Below the pieces are notes generated by a model. It was not told the origin of the DNA. It ran no database searches and worked only from the letters and a program-made list of their open reading frames with translations. A stretch of DNA of 64,000 nucleotides from Isochrysis galbana (Eukaryota > Haptophyta > Isochrysidales > Isochrysidaceae). Position 1 is the stretch's first letter; every line of letters begins with the position of its first letter. Below, piece by piece: positions 54,419 through 64,000 of the stretch. The translations under genes and the position numbers were made by a program. The stretch covers positions 3,339,801 through 3,403,800 of the forward strand of contig CM030931.1 of the NCBI GenBank assembly GCA_018136815.1. Direction: 5' to 3'.

Positions 54419-54666
54419 GTGAGTGAGAAGAGAAACGAGGAGAGAGAGAGGGAAAGAGAGAGAGAGAAGAGGAGGGGAGAAAGAGAGAGGGAGAGCCGAG
54501 GGCGCGGAGAGAGAAGAGAGATAAGAGAAAGAAGAGAGAGAAGAGAAGAGAGGAGGGAGAAGGGAGAAGCGAGAAGCGAGAAGCGAGAAGAGAGAAGAGA
54601 GAAGAGAGAAGAGAGAGAAGAGAGAAGAGGGAAGAGGGAAGAGGGAAGAGGGAAGAGAGAGAAGAG
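54419..54666 (+). repeat. GA-rich low-complexity leader directly before the IRE1-like ATG
   Basis: Almost pure purine (GAGAGAAG, GAAGCGAGAAGCGAG and GAAGAGGGAAGAGG units) up to the ATG at 54667. Probably 5' untranslated or promoter sequence; the Arg/Glu frames through it are artefacts. Confidence 0.8.
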
Positions 54667-57600
54667 ATGCCTCGCTTTGACGATGGGTGGGAGGTGTGTG
54701 AGGCCCCAGAGGAGGAGGAGGAGGAGGCGGCGGCGGCGGCCGAGCGGCAGCGGCGGCAGCGGCACGAGTCGCGTTCCCTCGTCCTCTCCCGTGTCCCTAA
54801 CGCGAGTGAGCACGAGCGCGGCCTCTCTCGGCCCACTTCTCTCGGTGTACCTCAGCTCTTCCCCTTTGCACTCGATGTGGGTGGAGGCAGGCTTCTAGGG
54901 CTGCTCTGCGACCCAAGCTCACAGCGCTGTCAGCCGGCATCGGCTCTCGTTCTCGCTGCATGGGCCGAGCGAGCCATCTCGCAGCTGCCACTCGTCCTCT
55001 CACCAGAGAGCCTCGATCGCGCCGCCTCGTACGTCTACAACCGCTCGCTCTACAATGAGACTGTACCGTTAGCCGAGCTGCCGCGCCCTTGGCGCAAGCT
55101 GCTCCGACTGCCGGGTAGCTCGCGCCCGAGCAGTCACACGTTCGATAGCACGCTTGCCCTCGACCGGCCACACTCGGAGCGCAGGGACGCCGGAGCGATG
55201 GCGGTAACCATGGCGGCGCGCACCACGCGCGCCCACCGCGGGCTGCTGCCTGCGCCAGAGGTTACGCGACTGCCGGATGCGGCGGAGGCCGGCGCCGCCG
55301 CCACTGCCGTCGCCGCTGTCGCCGCTGGGCGCGAGCCGCCCCGTGCGCCCACGCCGCCCACCGTCAACTTCGCGTTGGCCCACGGGCCGATCGACTTGGA
55401 CTTGCAGTGGGCTCACGGGGAGCTGCTCCACTCGCTCAGGCCCGCAGCGCCCAACTGGCCGCCTCAGCTTCTTGCTGCTCCGCACAGGGAGCCTGAGCCC
55501 GGTGCACCTGTTTCGAAGGCGAGCGTGTGGGCAGCTGCTACTGCGTTGGCGATCGTACTGTTCGCCGTCCTGGCACGGATTGTGAGCGTCGGGTGGCGCA
55601 CGGGTAGGCGCGGGATCCGGGTTGGGAGGCTGGTCATCTACGAGGACGAGGTGCGCTGCGCCGGCTCCGTGCCCCACCGCCCCTCGCGCGCGCCGCCGTG
55701 GGTTTTGCTGCCATACGGCTCCACTCTTGGAGCACTCTCCATCTCGGCTGGGGTGCCCGTCATCGTGTGCGAGAGCGGGGCGAGAGGCGCGTGCCACGGC
55801 GATTGTGCACGCTCCCAATCCACAACCGCCGTTGGCTCCGCCCTCATGCACATGCCTTGGCGCACCCTCATTCCTGCCCTCAGGTCTTAGGTAGCGGCTC
55901 CAACGGGACAGTTGTCCTTGCCGCCCGTCTCGGCCGTCGGCGCGTCGCGGCAAAGCGGATGCTAAAATCGCACGCCGCCCTTGCTAGGCGCGAGGTCCGG
56001 ACGTTGGTGGAGTGCGACTCGCACCCCAACGTGCTCCGTCTGTTTCTGCACGAGACACACGGACCATTCGTCTACCTCGCGCTCGAGGCGGCGGTCATGA
56101 CCTTGGCGCAGTGGATGGAGCTCACGCACATCGACGGGTCGTCGCTGGCATCAGAGGGGGGGGCGTCCGCGAGCGTGTTCACGGACGATTCGCGCGACAC
56201 GGCGGCACAGCCGCAACCCGTCTGTGCATCCATCACAGCCGACAATGCCTCTGACCCTCGCCCCGCGCGCGACGGCCTTGCCCTGCTGGCGCAGACCGTA
56301 CGCGGCCTCGCCCATCTACACCAACACGGCCTCTCACACGGTGATCTGAAGCCGTCCAACATCCTACTTTCGGCCTCCGGAGTGGCGAAGTTGTCGGACT
56401 TTGGCTTCGCCTCGTCGATCCACACTGGGCTGTCAAGCACCCTCTCGCGCGTGTCCTCGACAGCCTCACTGGGCTTCGGGTCTCGGGGTTGGTGCGCTCC
56501 GGAGATGTTGCGGCCGCTATTGGCAGTGGAGCGCAGCAGGATGTGGCACGGGCGCGGTGGCATCGCCGCCTTGGGTGACCCGAGCACCGGCGAGGGCGCA
56601 TCGCCTTCATCGGATCCATCCGCGCAGGCATCGGGCGATTCACGGCCGGCCGATATCTTCTCGCTCGGCTGCCTCGTGCACGCGGCGCTGTGCGGGTCGC
56701 ATCCCTTCTTAGGCGGCCCCATCGAGATTGAGCTTAACATTGCGCGCGGCGAGCGGCCACCTCTCTGTCTGCCGCGCGCGTGTGCGTCATCGACTGTGGC
56801 ACGTGGGCGCGTCGCCGACTTCTACTCACTCATGCACCTGATGCTGGCGTCCGCCGCTGAAGAACGACCTACGGCGGCGCAAGTACTTCGGCACCCGTTG
56901 TTTTGGTCGGCGTCGAGCCGGCTCCGTCTGTTCCTCGACACGTCAGATGCGATCGAGGTGCTTGCTTCGACGCAGCCGGCACGTACGGACGCGATGGATG
57001 GCCAGCCGCCCCCAAGCGTCGCGGTGGCGGCGCAGTTGGGTGCCACCAGACTGACCACGCGTGACGTGGAAGTCTCGTCCGCGCTGCGCCGCTTCGAAAC
57101 GGAGGTGGAGCGCCTCGGCTGGCTGCCATGGACAGAACGACTTCCGGCGCCGCTGGTGTCCGAAGGCTCCCGAAGGCGCGGCTACAGCTCATCGTCGGCG
57201 CGCGCGCTGCTCCGGCTCATCCGCAACACATGGCACCACCTCGCCGATTTGCCGCCGCCGCTGCGCCTCCTGCTTTCGCGCCAGCCCGAGCTGTACGCCC
57301 AGTTTTGGTGCTCGCGCTTCCCCGAGCTCACGGTTCTTGTGCGTCGTCTTACCGAGGAGATGGGCCTCCAGGTGGAGGGCGAACTGCCGCCTGATTGCGA
57401 CTACGAGGCGGAAGCTGCAGAGGCGAGGGCCAAGGCCGAGGCGGAAGACGCGAAGCAAGGGACGGCCCTCGCCATACCTGTCCCTTCGCCGTCCATCCTG
57501 GAGAAGAGACGGCTGCGGGTAGACTTGTACAAACAAGAGGATGTCATTGAGACTATGGAGGGGATGGCGCCTCACCAACCTGCTGTGCAACCGCAAAATA

Positions 57601-59255
57601 CGGAGGATGCAAACGGCCGTGTGTCCGGCGCTGCGAAGGCATTGACGGCAGCCGGGGAGTCGCAGCCCATCGTTGACGCACCTCCAAGCTTGCAGTGGAC
57701 TGCTCAGATTGTCGCTCCCCCCGCGCGTAGTGGAGCGGAGCCCGGGCGCCTAGGAGACGCTGTGAAGGCTAAGCCACTAGTAGATGCGGCCGCGGCGACC
57801 TTCTCAACCATCGATGGCGAGGAAGGCGATTGCGGACGCCTCCGCCAGCGGGAGGAACCCCAATCGACATCCCATTTGAGGCTATGCGGGCTTCCATCTG
57901 CACACGGAGCTGCATCGGTCGTCAGCGCCACACAGCTAGCTGCAAGGAGGGCGAGTACAGCAAACGGCCCTTTCACCGATGCGCCGCCTCCATCGTCCTC
58001 AACGTGTGCCGACGAGCCGGGATACATTGAGCCCACAAGGCCGCTTGTTGAGTGCAGCGCAGCGGTGCTGTCGACGAGCAACGCATCCTGTTCCACAATC
58101 ACGAAGATCTCACAGACCACTACGAGCGACGGAGAGGCCCTCCAGCCAGCCGTGTCTTCCTGCAGTGGGTCGGCTGGCGATGTCGCTCCCTCCACATCCA
58201 CGTCCTCTGCCGTACCCATCGTAGACACTCGCACGACAGCTGCATCCGCGACCCCGCGAGGTGTGGCCCCTCGTGCGAAGGAGAAGCGGGCTGATGGTGC
58301 CGGTGCGAGTGCAACCATCAGGGTCGAGCTGTGTCGCACCCTGTTCGGCAACGCGGATGCGGAGCTCGCTGCCCACGACAGATCGGCTGATTGTACGGAA
58401 GGCGAACCGAAGGACGTCCAATCCACATGCGGCCAGCCCGAGTCGGCGGATGATGGGGCCGGGTCGGCTGAGTCGCCGATCACAGCGTGCGCGGGCGCGC
58501 GTTGCAACTTTGCCCACTCCGTCACCGAACTTGTTGCGACGCGTGGTAGGCGGAAGCCCACGGCTTCTCATGTCGCAGACCAGATGGCCCAGTGGCTGTA
58601 CGAAGCCGCGTCGGGAGGGCCGAATGGAGGTGGTAGTGCTTTGCTCGCTACACCGCGCACCGCCGAGGGCTTCAAGCAACTATATAAGTCCTTTTGCCAA
58701 GCGCGCAATCACGTGGCCCCCCCAATGTGGCGGCCCGTTATGATAATGATGGCACGCCATCGACTTCTTGTGGACGTTAAGCCAAAGGCGAAGTCACAGG
58801 ACGGTTGGGATTGGGGTCCTTTGCTGGTGGCAGTTGTGCCTCCCCAATTGCTGTCTACCTCAGCCAAGGAGCTGTCACGTGGAGGCGGCGGGGCTAGAGT
58901 CGAGGATGGTGCTGATGGCTCGCCGGAGGAGTCACCCCTGCCAGCTGGCACTGCTACAGTGCGCGCCGAATCTGCCATGGAGTTCCCCGACGGCTCGCTT
59001 GCTATGACTCCGATGGGGCATACCCGTTGCGACACGGGCCGTCTCGAACCAAGCGCACAGAACGATCCTTCCGCCGAGGGCGACACACTTGGACCAAGCA
59101 CACAGAACGATCCATCTACTGAGGGCGACTCCCCACCATGCGCCGGGTGCCAGCAATTGCTTCTTGGGGATGTGGTGGAGATGTGCGCGACGCCGACGGC
59201 GGAGACTGGGCCGACTGATGCAAATGCACGGTCGGTGGGCAACCGTCAATCGTGA
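54667..59255 (+). CDS. IRE1-like ER stress sensor: membrane-anchored kinase/KEN endoribonuclease, two exons, 1451 aa
   Basis: Exon 1 is 54667-55650. The intron is 55651-55883 (GTGCGC...CCCTCAG). Exon 2 is 55884-59255. Both junctions are phase 0 (EDE|VLGSGSNGT). A luminal-side region of only ~280 residues without an evident signal peptide is followed by a membrane helix (WAAATALAIVLFAVLARIV, residues ~286-305). The kinase domain starts at residue 329: glycine loop GSGSNGT, Lys in VAAKRM, HGDLKPSN (Gly in place of the usual Arg), and SDFG. A KEN RNase domain follows at ~760 (YSSSSARALLRLIRNTWHHL...FWCSRFPEL), with the Tyr, Arg-Asn and His positions of the IRE1 RNase centre retained. IRE1 splices a transcription-factor mRNA when unfolded protein accumulates in the ER. 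Unusual: a ~620-residue tail rich in Ser/Thr/Ala after KEN, with near-duplicate SAQNDPSAEGD/STQNDPSTEGD units. An upstream exon with a signal peptide may be missing. Confidence 0.88.
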
Positions 59256-59494
59256 GACGCCCTCAAGCTCGAGCGGTGAGAGAGAGCCGAGTGTCGTAAC
59301 ACCACATAGTAATGTTCTTTACTTGTATTGTGCCCGCTGTATCGGTAGAAGTGCTCTTTGACATGTTTTTTTGTTTTGATGACACGCACGGCATTTTGTG
59401 GAGATTTGTTTTTCATGGCACATGCGCATGCAAGGATCATCCATGTGCTGGCATATGTGCGCCGATGATTGGCAAGCCATAGCACGACTGTTGT
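59256..59494. other. 3' flank of the IRE1-like gene
   Basis: Lower G+C than the gene, consistent with 3' untranslated and intergenic sequence. No gene seen. Confidence 0.4.
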
Positions 59495-59958
59495 ATTCCT
59501 GCCCACTGCCACTGCCCATCTGAAGTTTATAGGCATGAATGAATATTTGTGTGTACGGTACGCGCTCACACCCACAGCTGAATAGTTCCCCCTGTTGCTA
59601 CTGACACACAGATTCGGATTCCCTTTAGCCTCAAGTCCAGGTTTGCATATTTTGGCCTCGAAATTCACGATTCGCTGCTGTATTGTTGTAGAGCGGGAAG
59701 TCGAGGTCATGCCTGTTTATTAAAGTTTATCACCTGAAACGAGGCAATAATAATAATAATAGCAAAAAAAATCGAATCGCAAATTTCGAGACCAAAATCT
59801 GCAAAACTGGAACCTGGGCTTGAGACCATGGGGAATCCGAAACTGTGTGTCTTGTGCGTCAGTAGCAACACGGGGGACTGTTCAATTGTAGGTAGTGGGC
59901 GCGTACCTTACACGAATAAATATTCATGCCTATAGCCTTCGGATGGGCAGGAATACGG
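59495..59958. repeat. Diverged inverted repeat (arms ~190 bp, loop ~75 bp)
   Basis: Left arm (~59495-59692) and right arm (~59770-59958) are reverse complements with scattered differences. Both contain GGGCAGGAATAC/GTATTCCTGCCC ends, a CATGCCTATA segment, GTACGCGC, TTGCTACTGAC, CGGATTCCC and GCCTCGAAATT/AATTTCGAGAC. Between the arms lies (AAT)n (59746-59760). The inner sequence is shared with repeat E at 22889-23075. Confidence 0.8.
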
Positions 59959-60495
59959 AATACAGAATACAACACAGGGTACAGGGTGTTGAATGTTGAT
60001 GGGCGACCGACCGACCGCCGCCAAAGTTCTCTATTCATCGGTGGGATGACTTCTAGGGCTAGGAGGATGGAGGCTGCCGAGGTGAGCGCCGAGGCTGAGC
60101 GTGATGCACGGTCGGGATTCGGGTTGAAGGTGAAGGTGGCGTGCATCTGGATGGAGGGCGGAGAGAGAGAGAGGAGGGGGCAATCGGCGGGGCTTGCGTG
60201 GGGGCTCGTGGGCTCGTGGGGAGGAGGGGGGAGGGGATTGCGAACGAGGGCGCGAGGGCGAAAGCGAAAGGAAGGCGAGCGAAAGGAATGCGAAAAAGCA
60301 GAATAAAGGGAAAGGGCACACGCCAGGAACCCCAGGCGGGGGGCAAGGGGTATGTGGTATGCTGTGTTTCACAGTCACTGCTGTGTTTCACTGTGTTTCG
60401 AGAGGGTTGTGACAGTTTCCTGTTTTGGAAGGAGGAAGAGGATTTTCACTATGTATGTGTTTAACTTTAACTTTAACATCTAGCATTTAGGATCT
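59959..60495. other. Intergenic, no gene seen
   Basis: G+A-rich plus-strand sequence (60150-60320) and a direct repeat of CTGTGTTTCAC near 60360-60390. Confidence 0.45.
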
Positions 60496-60735
60496 ACGAT
60501 CTAGGATCTAGATCCTAGATTGGAAATACGGTATACGGTGCTGCTGCTGGGGCCTGCAAATACAAATACAGCCAAATAATACATATGTATTTGGCCTCCG
60601 GCCAAATACATTCCAAATACATTCGAGGCCTACAACTCAGGGGCGCGCTTCAAATACAGCCAAATACATATGTATTTGGCCTCTGGCCAAATACGGTAAA
60701 TACGTATTTTCCCATCTAGGATCTGCTAGATCTAG
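60496..60735. repeat. Palindrome cluster (GGATCTAGATCC and CCAAATACATATGTATTTGG types)
   Basis: Contains the perfect 18-bp palindrome CTAGGATCTAGATCCTAG (~60501-60518) and the perfect 20-bp palindrome CCAAATACATATGTATTTGG (~60658-60677). An earlier imperfect copy of the latter lies near 60574, and TCTAGATCTAGATCTAG-like words occur at 60720-60740. Two ~55-bp direct copies (CAAATACAGCCAAATA...GGCC) lie about 83 bp apart. Confidence 0.85.
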
Positions 60736-61175
60736 ATCTAGGGCGGTAACGTACAAGATGTGCTGCGCGGTGCGCCGCGTTCTCCTCCTCAAGCCATAGG
60801 GCGCCGCGCTGCGGCTTCCCTGTGATACGGCCGAAATGAAACAACAAAAAAATATGCTTCTGGTCTCCTAGGGAAAAAACACTGATCCTGCTGTGTTTCG
60901 TGTTTCGTGTTTCACATGCGTCGGATGTTGAAGTCTGTAGACTGTAGAGCAGTCTAATGGTTTTCTTTTCAGCAAGGGGCAGGAGGATGGGGAGGAAAGA
61001 TACCTTGGGGGGAGGAGCCACGGCCCGCCCGACGTGCCCGCCGCCCCCTCACGGAGAACGTCGAGGAGACGGGTGTAACTGAGCGGTCCGACGGGGCATT
61101 TCTCATCTCTCGTGCTCCGTGTATTCTCTTACACGAGGGGTATTTCGGAGGGATACGAGTCACTTTCCCGGGACG

Positions 61176-61255
<80 letters not shown>

Positions 61256-61610
61256 TCTGTCTCTCTCTCTCTGAATCATGTCTACTCTGGAGTAGAGTAC
61301 TTAAGAGTAGAGTGGGAGTCACGAGTGAATCGGGGAGAGAGAGAGAAGAAGGGAGTATGTGTGGGCGCGGGAAAAGGGAGCGTGGGGGGGAAGGGCGGCG
61401 GGGGGGGTCGCGAGGGATTTCTTCTTCTTCTTCTTCTTCTCTCTCAGAGAGAAAAGACGCCGGTGAGAGGGGGAAGAACGAGAGGAAGGGGATGCCAAGC
61501 GGGAGGAGAGAGAGAGTGAGCAGGGAGAGAAGGAAGTGAGAGAGAGCGCGAGGAGGGACGAGGATGAAGAGAGAGACGGGGGGGGTAGGGAAGAATATAT
61601 GTCTGTGTAC

Positions 61611-61650
<40 letters not shown>

Positions 61651-61776
61651 ATACTGGCCAAGGGAAAGAAGCGGAGATGCAGTCGATCCGACAAGATAAA
61701 ACGCCGTGGGTACGTGAAAGAACCGCGTTGAAGACCTAGGGGGAGGAGATAGGGGTGGGTGGGCGGAGCTGGGTCG
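60736..61776. other. Intergenic with (CT)n and (GA)n tracts
   Basis: (CT)n interrupted at 61178-61271, a (TTC)n at 61422-61440, and (GA)n at 61614-61649, close upstream of the secreted-protein ATG. No gene seen. Confidence 0.6.
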
Positions 61777-62237
61777 ATGGCGCCCCGCCTTGCGCTTCTG
61801 CTGCTGGTGGCGGCGCACGCCTGGGCGGATCCGGTGTGCCGGCTGGACTCTCACGGTTCTCGGGTCTGGACGGCACCTTCCGAGCAGTGCCAGTCGTCGG
61901 GCAGCCAGAACTGCCCTGTCTTCAAGCACTTCAACTACGTGGTGAAGATTGACCGCTTTGTGCCTTATATGAAGGTCTGAGAGAGACTGAGGGGAATTGG
62001 CGCGCGAGGAAGGGGGGCGGGGGGGGGGGGGGGGGGGCATGGAGGCAGCGAACGCTAAGGGGGGGGGGCAAGAAGAAAAAAGTGAGAGGGGGAGGGGAGG
62101 GGTAAGAAGGGAAGGGGGGGGGGAAGGGAGAGGGGGGTGTAGGACGGAGAGTTGGACCATGGCCACACGTGAAGAATAGGGGGGAGGAGGGGGAGTGGAT
62201 TGCATCCCGCTTATGCGAGGGAGAGGGGCACTGAAGG

Positions 62238-62312
<75 letters not shown>

Positions 62313-63941
62313 CGCGCGCGCGCGCGAGGGGAGGGGGGAAGGGGTAGGAGGAGTGGAGGTGACTGCTGGGAGGTCAACCGGTATGAGGGGGTGCAGCTGA
62401 GTGCTGGCGAAATGCCAACGAAGTGTGTGGGGTCACGATCGGCTTCGGGGCCTACGCGGGGATAGCCAGCTGCGATGAGGGTGGACGCAGGATGGGGTGA
62501 TGCGGTGTGGTGGTGATGGAGCGCACTGTGCCTCATCAAATCTCTGGAGTCTACACAGGCAGCAAGAACGCGGAAACGAGGGCACACTCTCGAGGGAGTG
62601 ACGTACCCAGTAGGACTGAGCGGCGTTCACGCGGGTGCGGGGGGCAACCAAAAGAGACTGAGAGACGGGTGTTCCGTTCAAAGGAAAAGAGGGATACACG
62701 AGAGCGGGGACGCATGGTCCACCCGCACTTCGCTCGGTCCTCTCCCGCTGCCTCCCCGTCGAGCTCCCCCGAACCCTCCCGACCCTCACATGCACTGCAC
62801 GGTTGCGTGCGCAGGTCAAGATGAGCTGGCCGCCGGACCACTCGGAGATTACGCTCACGGACGTATGGGGCGGCGCAGTTGTGGGCTCGACAGCACACAC
62901 CCTTGAAATCGAGGCAGGGACCGACGACGACACGCACGGAGAGATCACTCTCGTCGGCACGGGTACGCTCTCNNNNNNNNNNNNNNNNNNNNNNNNNNNN
63001 NNNNNNNNNNNNNNNNNNNNNNNNNNNNNNNNNNNNNNNNNNNNNNNNNNNNNNNNNNNNNNNNNNNNNNNNGATGACGCCCGAGATCGACTGCACCCAG
63101 CAGGATGCCGAGCCGCCCGCGCCGCCACACATTCTTGAATGTGAGCTAGATGCTGAGTACAAGGTAGAGCATGCGTATGACAACGGCGGCTCCGCGCGCG
63201 GTGAGAATGCAAAGATCCATTTCTACAAGTGGGAGGACGACCGGTCCGTGCGGCTCGTCTTCCACGGGCAGCCGGAGATGCAGATCAAACACATAAACAA
63301 CGCGATGATCGAGGACAAGAAGGTCATCGGCTCCGACACAGTCTACTACCTTGACCTCTTCGAACAGTTCGATGCAGCGCATCCGAGCACACACGTTGTC
63401 TCGCTTGAGCTCAGCGAACCGACACATCACCCGCCGCATGTCATCTGCCGCCAGGCGCTGCCGCCCTCGCCGCCCCCCACCCCGCCCTCGCCGCCGCCGC
63501 CCAGCCCGCCCAGCCCGCCGCCGCCGCCCGTCGTGATTGCGGCGATGGACACTTGCCCGCTTGGCGGACGTGTCTCACAAGGCCACAGCCGGGTCGACAT
63601 CAACTCAGGCGAGGACATGATGCAAGTCATCGTAGCGCCGCAGATCTGGGATGAGAGCTACGTCGTCGTTGTGGCCGTCACTGGCACTAACCTCCAAGTC
63701 AGTCGGACGGTACGTCAGCCGAGTGCCGACGCACCCGGCCCCTCTCAAGCCGCGGCGATCCTCATCTCTCACCCGCCATAACCGCGCGCTGGCAGATGAA
63801 TGCCATCTTCGTCCAAAAGGACCAGCGCGGCCCGACCAACTACCTTCTCGAGTTCGACCTCCTCCCGTCGGTCGAGTCGAGGCCGTCCTTCAGCTTCAAT
63901 GTGCAAGGCCACAGCCCCGAACTCGTCTCCTTGACGTGCAG
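61777..63941 (+). CDS. Secreted extracellular protein with Pro/Ser-Pro spacer (partial: internal gap, 3' end outside window)
   Basis: Exon 1 is 61777-61974 with a signal peptide (MAPRLALLLLVAAHAWADP) and Cys-containing sequence. Intron 1 (61975-62814) has GTCTGA...GTGCGCAG borders, contains a (GT)n, and joins YMK|VKMSWPP. Exon 2 is 62815-62962, ending at GTACGC just before the N gap. Exon 3 begins in or after the gap and ends at 63709; intron 63710-63795 (GTACGT...GGCAG) leads to exon 4, 63796-63941. Beyond that a GTGCCG donor suggests more exons to the right. The domain IHFYKWEDDRSVRLVFHGQP is separated by a spacer PPSPPPTPPSPPPPSPPSPP from CPLGGRVSQGH and a beta-rich region. Such spacers mark algal cell-surface proteins. 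Binding target and exact family are unknown. Confidence 0.78.
62240..62309 (+). repeat. (GT)n microsatellite in intron 1 of the secreted-protein gene
   Basis: About 70 bp of uninterrupted GT followed by (GC)n (62310-62323). Confidence 0.95.
62973..63072. other. Assembly gap of exactly 100 N inside the secreted-protein gene
   Basis: 100 unknown bases after the exon 2 donor. Flanking sequence shows no overlap in the visible part, so real sequence, including part of an intron and the start of exon 3, is probably missing. Confidence 0.9.
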
Positions 63942-64000
63942 GTGCCGCTGCGCTGCCACAACCAGCCCTCGCTCCGGCCGCCCAGCCCCAGTTCGTGTCG

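Overview
This is nuclear DNA of a eukaryotic microalga. The evidence is GT-AG (and one GC-AG) introns of 74 bp to about 840 bp, a eukaryotic tRNA-Gln, an IRE1-type unfolded-protein-response kinase/RNase, a myosin-like protein, an extracellular protein with a Pro/Ser-Pro spacer, high G+C and abundant (CT/GA)n, (GT)n and (ATT)n tracts. A haptophyte fits best, but nothing in the window fixes the lineage.

Bases 1-19116 are a Ty3/gypsy LTR retrotransposon (element A) cut by the left window edge. It has LTRs with TG..CA ends, a Gag whose ATG lies inside the LTR, a single in-frame amber codon between Gag and Pol, and a Pol with protease, RT, RNase H, DD35E integrase and chromodomain. Between Gag and the protease Pol carries a domain that looks like a phage/bacterial DNA cytosine-methyltransferase-type protein. 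The element appears to be 19.1 kb long only because two contigs that overlap by about 6.5 kb were placed end to end around a 100-N gap (8893-8992). Removing the overlap gives an estimated element of about 13.3 kb.

Bases 19117-31608 are repeat-rich. They hold a 5' fragment and a solo LTR of a second gypsy-like family (element B, same Gag-in-LTR design, TGCGT target duplication), LINE fragments, several dispersed repeats, a tRNA-Gln(CTG), an unknown gene (23.8-25.1 kb) and an intron-containing type I signal peptidase (28.05-28.8 kb).

Bases 31609-53050 are mostly host genes: a secreted/membrane Cys-rich protein, a myosin-like protein with an apparently non-catalytic head and IQ motifs, an unknown protein on the minus strand, an 11-exon ankyrin-repeat gene of 1118 codons, and a small ankyrin-repeat gene. 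Between them lie a 615-bp TIR element with TA flanks, a degraded coding region and dispersed repeat copies.

Bases 53051-64000 hold an IRE1-like gene with an unusually long C-terminal tail, a diverged inverted repeat, a cluster of palindromes, and a secreted Pro-rich protein gene interrupted by a second 100-N gap and running off the right edge. No operon logic applies. The clearest functional unit is element A; the host genes are unrelated neighbours.
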